Assembly: GCF_026421305.1 (NCBI RefSeq)
Contig: NZ_JAPJBQ010000008.1
Location: forward strand, 62,001-126,000
Direction: 5' to 3'
Origin: Dyella silvae
GTDB lineage: Bacteria; Pseudomonadota; Gammaproteobacteria; Xanthomonadales; Rhodanobacteraceae
Length of the DNA stretch: 64,000 bases
The first letter of the stretch is position 1. Each line of letters starts with the position of its first letter. A program made the position numbers and the translations under genes. Under the pieces are notes generated by a model, which was not told the DNA's origin, searched no databases, and saw nothing but the letters and a program-made list of their open reading frames with translations. This document shows positions 8,365 to 15,907 of this stretch, piece by piece.

Positions 8365-9015
8365 CTAGAACAGCAGGCCCAGATCTTCCGCCCGGCGCAC
8401 GAGTTCCAGGGTGGAGTGCACACCCAGCACCTGCATCATGGTGTATTTGTGCGCCTCAACGGTCCGCACGGACAGACCCAGCTGTAAAGCGATCTGCTTC
8501 GAACGCAGCCCCTCGCCCACCAGCCTGAGCACCTGCAGCTGCTTGGACGTGAGATTGCGCATGTCGGTCAACTGGCCGCTGATGTAACGCGCGCCCAATA
8601 CCGGCGTGACATACGTGCCGCCGGTCATCACCTGTTGGGCAGCGTTGCGCAGATCTTCGCCCGCCGAGCTTTTGAGAATGTAGCCACTGGCGCCCGCACG
8701 CAACGCAGCCACCGCGAGCGCTGGCTCCATATGCATGGTGAGGAAGACGAAGGGCGTTTGAATGCCTTCCTGCCGCAAGCGCTTGAGTGCGTCCATGCCG
8801 TTGCAGCGGGGCATGTTGATATCTGCCACCACCATATCCGGCTTGAGGCGGCGCACGGCATCGATCAACGCTTCGCCATCAGCAACGATATCCAGCAGAT
8901 CGAAATCGTCGTCGAGAATGTGCTGCACACCTTCGGCGACCATCCGGTGATCATCGGCGATGATCAGGCGTGGCCTTGGAGCTGCATGGAGGTTCCTAGC
9001 GGAATGCATATGCAT
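8365..9015 (-). CDS. LuxR/NarL-family response regulator
   Basis: 216 residues. The receiver has DDHRMVAEG, the phospho-acceptor in VVADINMPRCNG, and the switch Thr and Lys in FLTMHMEP and YILKSSAGED. The C-terminal NarL-type HTH is present (LTSKQLQVLRLVGEGLRSKQIALQLGLSVRTVEAHK). The start at 9015 lies inside the end of the histidine kinase gene, an overlap of 52 bases. No internal Met except residue 3 would shorten this, so the two genes are physically interlocked and probably translationally coupled. The cognate kinase is almost certainly the overlapping gene. Likely DNA targets are the GTA-N4-TAC sites. Confidence 0.93.
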   Translation of the reverse strand: MHMHSARNLHAAPRPRLIIADDHRMVAEGVQHILDDDFDLLDIVADGEALIDAVRRLKPDMVVADINMPRCNGMDALKRLRQEGIQTPFVFLTMHMEPALAVAALRAGASGYILKSSAGEDLRNAAQQVMTGGTYVTPVLGARYISGQLTDMRNLTSKQLQVLRLVGEGLRSKQIALQLGLSVRTVEAHKYTMMQVLGVHSTLELVRRAEDLGLLF

Positions 9016-10553
9016 AACTGAGTCCCTTTCCCCGGTGTGGAGTGCAATTGATAACTTCCGCCGAGCAACTTGGCGCGCTCATCAATACTCATGAGGCCAA
9101 GCCCTCGACGCCCGCGCTCTGCTGTCTCGAACCCCCTGCCGTCGTCCGCCACGCTGAGGTCAACGTGATCGGCACCAATATCCAGTGCTACTTCGATGTG
9201 TTGTGCCGCCGCGTGACGTATCGCGTTGTTCAACGCCTCCTGTGCCACCCGGTACAGGCAAAGCGAAACGTCCTCGGACAAATCCGTGGCCTGAGGTGAC
9301 ACCCTCAAATCGATCTCCGGCCCGTTTCGATGCCGCTGCGACTGGCAAAGCCCGGCCAGCGCTGCGGTCAGACCCGTCTGGCTGAGCATGCTCGGATGCA
9401 GGTCATGCGATATGCGGCGAACGTCTTCTGACAGTCCCATCAAGTCGTTCTGCAACAAGCTGACGTCCTGCCGATTGCTGTCACCGAGTTTGCGGCGCAA
9501 AGCGCTGAGCCGGATCGACGCAACGGCGAGGCGCTGATTGATATCGTCGTGCAGGTCGCGCGCGATGCGGGCACGCTCCTGCTCCTGAGCCACGATGAGG
9601 CGCCCCGCCAGTTCGCGCACTTCAACGCTGGAAGCCGACAGCGCACGCATCGTGGTTCTGCGCTGCTCGACGAGCGCCGCGAGAAACAGCGAGGCTGTGG
9701 CCATGCCAAGCATCCACAGCTGTACACCGACGGTGGTGAATCGAGGATCCTGCTGTGTGAAAGGCCCCTTCCCGTCCAGACTCAACTGGATAGCCATCGT
9801 CCCCAGAACAAGACTGAGCAGGCACGTTCCCGGCATCTGAGCGCGCATGGCGACGAAAATCGCCAGCGGCACAGGGGCGAGCAGCAATAGCGGCCGGGCG
9901 GTGGGCAAAGCGCCCAGCTCACGCCATGCCAGCCAGATCACGGCGAGCACGATGCCCATACCCAGCAGGACGTTCCACGCGGGCAATGCATCACGCCGCA
10001 AGGACGACCCCGGATTGGCAAGACTCATGATGACCGGCGGCAGCAGCGCGTAGCCCAGCGCATCGGCCAATGCGACGTGCCACCAGTCTTGCGAGAGCCA
10101 TACGGGCATCGACTGCATGTTGGCCAACAGGGCTATCAAGCCTGCGGCGACCAACGGCAACAGCACCACCGCGATCACCAGAAAATCGATCAATCGCCGG
10201 AAATCATCAATCGCCTTACCCTTCCCGGCGCGAACCAGCGCAAACGCAGCCAGATGGATCAACAAGAGATCAGCGAGGCCGAGAATCACCATGCCTGCGA
10301 GGGGTAACTTCAGCAAGGCACAGGACGCGAGCATCCCCAGGAACCAGCCCACGTCATAGAAGAGCCAGTAGCGTTGCGCGTCGCTGATGAGTGCCCCGAG
10401 CAGCAAGGGACCAGCCAGCCAGACCATCTGCGCATCGCCTTCACGATCCCAGAGCACCAGCGACAGCCATTGCGCCGCCACGGCGATGGCAAACATCCCG
10501 CCTGCCCGCCCAAGGGCGGGTAGACCAGCAACTGGCGCTTTTCCAGCCATCAT
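8964..10553 (-). CDS. MASE1-type membrane sensor histidine kinase (HisKA_3/NarX-like)
   Basis: 529 residues. The N-terminal 300 residues are hydrophobic, with about eight membrane segments in the pattern of a MASE1 sensor. Next come a dimerisation/phospho-acceptor helix with RDLHDDINQRLA (the His is the phosphorylation site) and a GHKL ATPase domain with NNAIRHA, DDGRGF and GLGLMSI. This is the NarX/DegS subclass, which phosphorylates LuxR-type regulators. The stimulus is unknown; MASE1 domains are thought to sense signals in or near the membrane. Two ATG codons stand side by side at the start, with AAGGGG directly before them. It is divergent from the second regulator at 11129. Confidence 0.92.
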   Translation of the reverse strand: MMAGKAPVAGLPALGRAGGMFAIAVAAQWLSLVLWDREGDAQMVWLAGPLLLGALISDAQRYWLFYDVGWFLGMLASCALLKLPLAGMVILGLADLLLIHLAAFALVRAGKGKAIDDFRRLIDFLVIAVVLLPLVAAGLIALLANMQSMPVWLSQDWWHVALADALGYALLPPVIMSLANPGSSLRRDALPAWNVLLGMGIVLAVIWLAWRELGALPTARPLLLLAPVPLAIFVAMRAQMPGTCLLSLVLGTMAIQLSLDGKGPFTQQDPRFTTVGVQLWMLGMATASLFLAALVEQRRTTMRALSASSVEVRELAGRLIVAQEQERARIARDLHDDINQRLAVASIRLSALRRKLGDSNRQDVSLLQNDLMGLSEDVRRISHDLHPSMLSQTGLTAALAGLCQSQRHRNGPEIDLRVSPQATDLSEDVSLCLYRVAQEALNNAIRHAAAQHIEVALDIGADHVDLSVADDGRGFETAERGRRGLGLMSIDERAKLLGGSYQLHSTPGKGTQLCICIPLGTSMQLQGHA

Positions 10554-10681
10554 CCCCTTGCTCCATGCATACAGCGTCCCTCACCCAGAATCGCGTCCCG
10601 CGGAGCAATCGGACTCCCGCCCGTCGCGGAGAGCCACATCGCATTTGCTCACGGGGCCCGTCATATCTTCGTGATGATTTG

Positions 10682-10693
10682 CGTAGTTCTACG
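10682..10693. promoter_or_regulatory. CGTA-N4-TACG site 3
   Basis: CGTAGTTCTACG, with arms CGTAG and CTACG around TT. It lies 129 bases upstream of the kinase start codon. Confidence 0.5.
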
Positions 10694-10816
10694 GAGAGGC
10701 CACAAACCGCCTCGGATCGGCACGGAGCAGACCCTGTGCTCAGCTCCACACAAACTCTTCACGTCGCACCTTGAAGCGAGACGGTTTTGTCTGGCAGCTG
10801 ACACAGAGATCGCTTG

Positions 10817-10826
10817 GTAATTTTAC
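10817..10826. promoter_or_regulatory. GTA-N4-TAC site 4
   Basis: GTAATTTTAC, same spacing and A/T centre as the other sites, in the kinase/regulator divergent region. Confidence 0.4.
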
Positions 10827-11128
10827 TGAGCTTGTTTGAGTGAAAGTTCGCTTACTTCGCACGCCCTAACGGACCAAGCTGACGATTGGCGGGAGAGCAG
10901 CCGTTGCGGGGACCGACAGGCCATGAGATTCCATTTCGCGCGAAGACGGATCACCGCACCCGGCGCATCTTCCGGCATACCTCGCTGCGGGCCAGGCCGT
11001 GCGCAAACATCAAGATCACCGCGAGTACGCTTGCGATGTCGGGCGCATGCCATGCCCATCTCTTTCGGCACGTGCGCAGTACCGGCATCCGTTAGCGGAC
11101 CCTTCCCTTTCTGCCTCTGTGCCAACGC

Positions 11129-11824
11129 ATGAAGACACGCGCGCAATCACCTGGAAACAGCACGCGTAAGCTGCGGGTGCTGCTGGCAGATGAGCATCGC
11201 TGCGTGGCCGAGGGACTGGCGGGCTTGTTGGCCCGGCGAACCAATTCGGTTCGCCTCGTGCATGACGGCGAAGCGCTGATAGACGCCGTGCTCTCAGATG
11301 AAGTCGACCTGGTGATCACCGACATTGCCATGCCGCCTTTCAGCGCGCTGCAGGCACTACGCCGGTTGCGCCGCCAGGGCAGCGGCATACCCATACTCGT
11401 TCTTTCCACGCACAGCGAACCACTGATCGTGCGAGAAGCCATGCAGGCCGGCGCCAACGGCTATGTACTGAAGCAGTCGCCCAGCAGCGAACTCTTTACG
11501 GCGATTGCCGAAGTCGCCGCGGGCAATCAGTTCATCAGCCCTCAACTCATGGCGTCGTTACTGCAGGCTCCCGATGCCGCGCACCGGCTCACGCGCCGCC
11601 AGCGCGAGGTGATCGAGTGCATGGCCAAGGGCAAACGCACCAGCGAGATCGCCGCGGAACTGGGCATTTCCGTACGCACCGTAGAAAGTCACCGCCAGGC
11701 GTTGCTGGATCTGCTGGGCGTGCACAGCGGCGTAGCGCTGATTCGCGAGGCCGAACGACTAGGACTCATACCCCTGACACCGTATGACGCGGCATTGGCG
11801 ACGGAGGACGAAATACCACCCTGA
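11129..11824 (+). CDS. Second LuxR/NarL-family response regulator
   Basis: 231 residues, with a receiver (LLADEHRCVAEG, phospho-acceptor in LVITDIAMPP, Lys in YVLKQSPS) and a NarL-type HTH (LTRRQREVIECMAKGKRTSEIAAELGISVRTVESH). It is related to the regulator at 8365-9015 but diverged in the middle of the receiver (NSVRLVHDGEALIDAVLSDE). No kinase adjoins it in its own orientation, so it may share the MASE1 kinase across the divergent promoter. It could bind the same palindromes and give antagonistic or additive control. A short envelope-gene cluster follows. Confidence 0.92.
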   Translation: MKTRAQSPGNSTRKLRVLLADEHRCVAEGLAGLLARRTNSVRLVHDGEALIDAVLSDEVDLVITDIAMPPFSALQALRRLRRQGSGIPILVLSTHSEPLIVREAMQAGANGYVLKQSPSSELFTAIAEVAAGNQFISPQLMASLLQAPDAAHRLTRRQREVIECMAKGKRTSEIAAELGISVRTVESHRQALLDLLGVHSGVALIREAERLGLIPLTPYDAALATEDEIPP

Positions 11825-11890
11825 TGACCTACAGACCTTCGCGCCTTCGCCATGTTCCATTTGACGACCACAACAAGGAGTAGTCACGTC

Positions 11891-12469
11891 ATGAAACCAT
11901 TGCGGTACGTTCTTTTGGCCCTGTCACTCACCCTCGCCGCGTGCTCGACCTTCAGCGTCAGCAATCAATGGAAAGACCCTAACTGGCCGGGCCCGCCGGC
12001 ATCCAACGTATTGGTGCTCGGCATCACCAAGAGCGACACCTACCGGCGTGTTTTTGAAGACACGTTCGCCCAGCAACTGCAGGCCGCCGGCGTTCACGCC
12101 GAGCAGAGCTATAACCAGATTCCCGCCGGGGAAAGCTCGGAAAAGGTCGGCACTGTCGTCAAGGCAACCGGTGCCGACGTGATTCTCAGCACCCGCGTAC
12201 AGCGAGTCGAACAGAAGCTCAACGTCACGCCCAGCGGCCCGGTCGGCCCAGGCTTTTACGGTTGGTGGGGTGGTGCCTGGGCGTCCACGCCGGATGTCAC
12301 GCAGTACAACGAAGTCACGCTGGAAACCACCGTTTGGGACGCCCGGTCGCAGAAGGTGATCTGGTCGGTGACGACGCAGAGTGTCGGCACCAACAACCTC
12401 CCCAAGGCGGTTCAGGATCTGGCGCAAACCATCATTCCCAAACTCAAGACAGACGGCATCATCCGCTGA
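11891..12469 (+). CDS. Lipoprotein, DUF4136-like
   Basis: 192 residues with a lipoprotein signal: MKPLRYVLLALSLTLAAC has an LAAC lipobox with Cys18 as the lipidation site. The mature part (CSTFSVSNQWKDPNWPG) has the Trp-Lys-Asp opening of DUF4136-type proteins. A WWGG segment and several Thr/Val-rich strands suggest a small beta domain at the membrane. Function is unknown in the family. AAGGAG stands ten bases before the chosen ATG; the frame extends 13 codons upstream without a better start. It follows the second regulator by 66 bases and may be cotranscribed with it. Confidence 0.8.
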   Translation: MKPLRYVLLALSLTLAACSTFSVSNQWKDPNWPGPPASNVLVLGITKSDTYRRVFEDTFAQQLQAAGVHAEQSYNQIPAGESSEKVGTVVKATGADVILSTRVQRVEQKLNVTPSGPVGPGFYGWWGGAWASTPDVTQYNEVTLETTVWDARSQKVIWSVTTQSVGTNNLPKAVQDLAQTIIPKLKTDGIIR

Positions 12470-12541
12470 CTACGCGACTGTGACGATGGAGATGGTTCCA
12501 TCGTCATCGGTTCCCTCTAACGATTGTTACGGAGCATCGCC

Positions 12542-13000
12542 ATGAATCGGTCCATCGTAAAAATCGCCGCTCTATCCTGTGTCGTGCTTGCCTTCAACGC
12601 GACTGCGCAGCAGTTGCCCGTCGCCTATCCGGCCAACGGGCAGAGCCAAAGCCAGCAGGAGGCAGACAAGAGCGCATGCATGTCATGGGCGCAAAGCAAT
12701 GCACCCACGCAAGCGGCTCCCCCGCCGCAGACCGGTCCCGCCGTCGGTGGCGGACAACGCGCAGGCGGAGCCGTGCGCGGTGCGGCTGCCGGTGCGGTGA
12801 TTGGCGGGGTGGCCAACGATGATGCGGGTCACGGCGCCGCCGTTGGCGCCGCGGCTGGCGTCGTCGCAGGTGGCGTGCGCGCCCGTCAGCAACGGCGTGA
12901 GCAGAATGAAGCGTCAGCCGCCACGCAAAACCAGAACGTGGCCTCCATGAATCAGGCCTATAGCGCTTGCATGAAGGGCAAGGGCTACACGGTCGGCTGA
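12542..13000 (+). CDS. Secreted glycine-zipper protein
   Basis: 152 residues. A signal peptide (MNRSIVKIAALSCVVLAFNATA) is followed by a Gln/Pro-rich stretch with one Cys. Then comes a glycine zipper (AGGAVRGAAAGAVIGG and GAAVGAAAGVVAGG), as in the 17-kDa surface-antigen/YMGG family. The end is charged and contains a second Cys (AYSACMKGKGY). Such proteins insert glycine-rich helices into or across the outer membrane. GGAG precedes the ATG. A strong hairpin follows the gene. The layout suggests a partner of the lipoprotein 72 bases upstream. Confidence 0.82.
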   Translation: MNRSIVKIAALSCVVLAFNATAQQLPVAYPANGQSQSQQEADKSACMSWAQSNAPTQAAPPPQTGPAVGGGQRAGGAVRGAAAGAVIGGVANDDAGHGAAVGAAAGVVAGGVRARQQRREQNEASAATQNQNVASMNQAYSACMKGKGYTVG

Positions 13001-13032
13001 AGCCAGGCGATGACCTACTGCGAGATCGGCGC

Positions 13033-13056
13033 GAGTGAGCAGCCCCCTGCTCACTC
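13033..13056 (+). terminator. Hairpin after the glycine-zipper gene
   Basis: GAGTGAGCAG/CTGCTCACTC, a perfect 10-bp stem with a CCCC loop, 32 bases after the stop codon. It has no T run, as is common in GC-rich genomes. Confidence 0.55.
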
Positions 13057-13147
13057 AGCGCCAGGCGCGGCCCACCTGGATGTCATACGCGCTCTGACCT
13101 TGGCTCCATGCCCAGTCGATACCCGCATACCGGCCCAGGACGCGCCA
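13055..13147 (-). pseudogene. Possible remnant of an outer-membrane beta-barrel gene (C-terminal 30 residues)
   Basis: Read on the minus strand, this stretch ends in RYAGIDWAWSQGQSAYDI followed by QVGRAWR and a stop. That is the alternating aromatic/polar pattern of the last two strands of an outer-membrane barrel. The frame closes upstream with a TGA at 13148-13150, so only a fragment remains. The match is by pattern only and could be chance. Confidence 0.25.
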
Positions 13148-13221
13148 TCACCTGAGCTTCCGCAAGACGCGGAAGCCGTTTCGGACTGATCGGGGTTTGT
13201 CAGCGATGCGCGAGACGCGCT

Positions 13222-13244
13222 TGCCCCATGGTCGCCATGGGGCA
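13222..13244. terminator. Hairpin between convergent genes
   Basis: TGCCCCATGG/CCATGGGGCA around TCG, a perfect 10-bp stem about 80 bases past the end of the DUF2950 gene. It may stop transcription from the minus-strand operon. Confidence 0.45.
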
Positions 13245-13321
13245 TCGCGCAATTACTCGGCAGCAGCCTTGCTATATCTACTTCACGGCGCAGCCCGAGG
13301 AGCGCGCGCCGTGCCGATGAA

Positions 13322-14221
13322 TCACTGCTCGGACTTGACCTCGTTCCAGCTGCTATCGGGATCGAACGACTTCATCGACTCCGCGACCTTCGCGCCGTTC
13401 TTGCCAAGATCCTTTTCGAAGATCTCGCCATCGTGGCTCACCATGAAGCTCATCACACCTGACTCACCGTATTGCGCCGGCCAGGCAATGAGCGCGAAGC
13501 CACTGGTCATGCGGTTGCCCACGATGTAGTTGTAGGCGCCGCCCGGTGCCGAAGGTCCCTGCGCGGTGAGGATGCGATAGTGGTAGCCATGGAAATCCGA
13601 CCCATGGGCCTCTTCGCCTGCAAACCGCTCGCCCAGCGGACTGGGTGGCTCGTTGCCCGTCACCGGCCAGTACAAACCATCTCGCTTGCCGGGACTGCTT
13701 CTTAGCTTCTGGGCGTACTGCAACACGTGGTCATCATTGCGATCCTCGGCGGCGTAATCACGCTGTGCGTCGTAATACGCAAGCATCGCTTGCTGGGCCG
13801 CCAATTCGTTCGCGCCGATGCGGCGTTCGCGTATTTCTTCTGCGCCCTTCTTCACATCAAAGTGCCAGCCACCGTTGCCCTGTACCAGCGGCAAGGGCAA
13901 GACCCAATTTTCCGATCCGACATTAAGATGCGACACGCCATCGGCCGCTTCGATCCGGTGGCTTTCGTCATATCGCTTGAGGAATAACTCCACATCTTCC
14001 CGATCGATACCTTCGGTGGGGATGTAATCCTTCCAATTGGCGCCCAGCACCTTCGCGAGCACGGTCTTGTCGTTGTCGCGCAGCGCCTGCACGAAGGCTG
14101 CGGAAGCCGCGTCGGCCGTCGGATAACTGGCCTCCTGCGCAAGCGCCATGGAAGAAACCGTGCAGCCCGACCACAACGTCAGGGCCAGCACGAGGCGAAG
14201 TGTCCACGGATGACGATTCAT
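13322..14221 (-). CDS. DUF2950 secreted protein
   Basis: 299 residues of the DUF2950 family. An N-terminal signal peptide (MNRHPWTLRLVLALTLWSGC, cleavage near SMALAQ) directs it to the periplasm. The body carries the family's features: an ASYPTADAASAAFVQALRDN opening, a WVLPLPLVQGNGGWHFD core, and a C-terminal GGAYNYIVGNRMTSGFALIAWP segment. Its molecular role is not established. The ATG starts two bases after the stop of the DUF3300 gene, so the two form one operon, an association known from other proteobacteria. Conserved co-occurrence suggests a joint envelope function. Confidence 0.85.
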   Translation of the reverse strand: MNRHPWTLRLVLALTLWSGCTVSSMALAQEASYPTADAASAAFVQALRDNDKTVLAKVLGANWKDYIPTEGIDREDVELFLKRYDESHRIEAADGVSHLNVGSENWVLPLPLVQGNGGWHFDVKKGAEEIRERRIGANELAAQQAMLAYYDAQRDYAAEDRNDDHVLQYAQKLRSSPGKRDGLYWPVTGNEPPSPLGERFAGEEAHGSDFHGYHYRILTAQGPSAPGGAYNYIVGNRMTSGFALIAWPAQYGESGVMSFMVSHDGEIFEKDLGKNGAKVAESMKSFDPDSSWNEVKSEQ

Positions 14222-14223
14222 GA

Positions 14224-15672
14224 TCAGGCTCCTATCCGACGACGACCGCCACCGCCACCGCCCCGACTGGGCGCCGGGCGCGACGTCTGTCGACCTGCGC
14301 CACCACCGGCACCGCGGGACTGGGACATCGAACGTTGACTGCTCTGTCCGCGATTCATTTGCGAACGCGACGAGCCGGGTGACTGCGAGCCACTGAAGGC
14401 GTTATTGCGGGCACTGCTTCCACCCTGCTGCCGCCCGCCGAAATCACCACCCGCGCCCTGTCGATTGCCGCCACCCAAATCACCCGCCCCGCCCTGGCGA
14501 TTGCCGCCACCGACGTTGCCGCGATCGGCGCCACCACCCACACCCTGGCCACCGCGATCGCCACCGGAAGGACGATTGAGCTGTGAGCCAGTCTCGCCAG
14601 CGCCGCGACGAGCTGCCGCCGACGAACCGTTGTTGGTGCTGCGATCAAAGCTCTGCAACGAACGCTGGCGGTTCGCGTCCGCCTGCGAGTCGCGGCCACG
14701 GAATGCTTCGCGCTGCTGCGAACCGCCGCGCCCCTGGTCAAAGCGCTGACGACTGCCCTGGTCGCGGTACGGCGTTCCTCGTCGGTTGTCGGGATTGTGG
14801 TTCCAGCGTTGGTTGCCGTTGCCGTTACCGTTACCGGATATACGGTTATTGACGTTGTTGACGCTGTTGTAGCGATTGACGTTGACGTTCACGTCACCAT
14901 GGCCCCAGTTGAAGCCGCCCCACAACGCGCCGGTGATGGCGATGCCCACGCCGAAGGCCAGGCCCGTGGCGAGGGCCTGCCCCGGATAGTAACCATACGG
15001 CGGCGGCCAGTACGTCGGCGGATAAGCCGGGTAAGGCCAGGAACCGTAGACCACCGTCGGGTTGTACTGCGGCACGTACACCACTTCCGGGTTCGCCGGT
15101 TCGATCTGAATGATGGTGGGGCCTTCCGTCGATCCCGGCGGCGCCGCCTGTTCGATGACCTTCTGCTGTTCGGTCGTCTTGAGATTGCCCGCTGACTTCG
15201 CCTGCGTGCGCAGACGCTGCACTGACGCCATCACGTCGTCCGGCTGGGCAAGGAAGGCATCACCCACGTTCTGCACCCAATCCGGATGCTGCTTCATTTG
15301 CGCCAACACCTGAGGAAAGGCCACCAACGATTGCACGCTGGGGTCCCATGGCTTGGTGTTGACCTGCTTGACCGCATCGTCACCCTGAGCTTTGGGATTG
15401 GCCGCTGACCACGCGGCCGCCTCAGCGACGTCGCTGGGGTACGTCGTGGCCATGAATATCTGGGAGAGCAGTGCGTCGGGATAGAGCGCGACCGGCGCCA
15501 GCATCTGGTCGAGTTGTTGGTTGTTGTAGATCTTTTGACTCTGCCCCGCTGGCTGCGCCTGTGGCTGCGCCTGGCTCGCCTGTGCGTGTGCCGTGTCAGG
15601 TAGCACACATGGCAGCAACGCAAAACACCATAGGGACGTCCACAGTAATCCGTAACGCGTCATCGTCTTCAT
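14224..15672 (-). CDS. DUF3300 secreted protein with Gly/Gln/Asn-rich tail
   Basis: 482 residues. The start at 15672 gives a proper signal peptide (MKTMTRYGLLWTSLWCFALL, processed after AHA). The DUF3300 domain spans roughly residues 45-260: LDQMLAPVALYPDALLSQIF, then a PEVVYVPQYNPTVVYG strand. A hydrophobic glycine stretch (ALATGLAFGVGIAITGALWGG) follows. The last 200 residues are low-complexity, with NGNGN, RGGSQQR and GGGNRQGG repeats. The function is unknown. The frame extends 28 codons upstream without a signal peptide, so that start is rejected. Two palindromic sites in the divergent promoter suggest control by the nearby two-component system. Confidence 0.85.
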   Translation of the reverse strand: MKTMTRYGLLWTSLWCFALLPCVLPDTAHAQASQAQPQAQPAGQSQKIYNNQQLDQMLAPVALYPDALLSQIFMATTYPSDVAEAAAWSAANPKAQGDDAVKQVNTKPWDPSVQSLVAFPQVLAQMKQHPDWVQNVGDAFLAQPDDVMASVQRLRTQAKSAGNLKTTEQQKVIEQAAPPGSTEGPTIIQIEPANPEVVYVPQYNPTVVYGSWPYPAYPPTYWPPPYGYYPGQALATGLAFGVGIAITGALWGGFNWGHGDVNVNVNRYNSVNNVNNRISGNGNGNGNQRWNHNPDNRRGTPYRDQGSRQRFDQGRGGSQQREAFRGRDSQADANRQRSLQSFDRSTNNGSSAAARRGAGETGSQLNRPSGGDRGGQGVGGGADRGNVGGGNRQGGAGDLGGGNRQGAGGDFGGRQQGGSSARNNAFSGSQSPGSSRSQMNRGQSSQRSMSQSRGAGGGAGRQTSRPAPSRGGGGGGRRRIGA

Positions 15673-15749
15673 GGTGCCGCTCCCATGCCGCCTTTGCGCT
15701 TGCAACAGCTTGACTCTTCCGGGGCGCCGTTGACCACTGCATTTATGCG

Positions 15750-15772
15750 GTAGCAATGCTACGTAAAACTAC
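15750..15772. promoter_or_regulatory. GTA-N4-TAC site 5 fused to a 13-bp palindrome
   Basis: GTAGCA-A-TGCTAC (15750-15762) is directly followed by GTAAAACTAC (15763-15772), in the promoter region shared by the DUF3300 operon and the outer-membrane barrel gene. Confidence 0.5.
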
Positions 15773-15810
15773 TTAGCTCTTCTGCGTAATGTCACCCGCC
15801 GCCGGCGGTC

Positions 15811-15822
15811 CGTAAAATTACG
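15811..15822. promoter_or_regulatory. CGTA-N4-TACG site 6
   Basis: CGTAAAATTACG with 4-bp arms, 49 bases from site 5 and about 86 bases upstream of the barrel start codon. Additional half sites (GCGTAAT, TACGTAAT) flank it. Confidence 0.5.
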
Positions 15823-15907
15823 CAGCAGTGGGTACGTAATAGTTCGCTGTGTGCCGCCCGGGAAACGATCCACCATAAGCGCACCACTTCGAACGGGACT
15901 CTTCGCC

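Larger units (their letters stand above)
10554..11128. other. Intergenic region between the kinase and the second regulator
   Basis: 575 bases. It holds two GTA-N4-TAC palindromes (10682-10693 and 10817-10826) and otherwise no convincing coding potential: short frames on both strands are Arg/Ser-rich and lack plausible starts. The sites lie 130-270 bases from the kinase start and 300-450 from the regulator start. Confidence 0.6.
13001..13321. other. Intergenic region with two hairpins and a possible barrel-gene remnant
   Basis: 321 bases separating convergent genes. It contains perfect 10-bp stem-loops at 13033-13056 and 13222-13244. On the minus strand an open stretch (13055-13147) reads like the last strands of an outer-membrane protein. 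No intact gene is visible. Confidence 0.5.

Noticed and set aside
10823-11146. Short frames on both strands in the kinase/regulator gap
   Set aside because: Arg/Ser/Pro-rich with no ribosome site, and they overlap the predicted operators. Treated as non-coding.
13765-13785. GTAATAC-type palindrome inside the DUF2950 gene
   Set aside because: Different spacing from the six intergenic sites and within coding sequence, so not counted as an operator.
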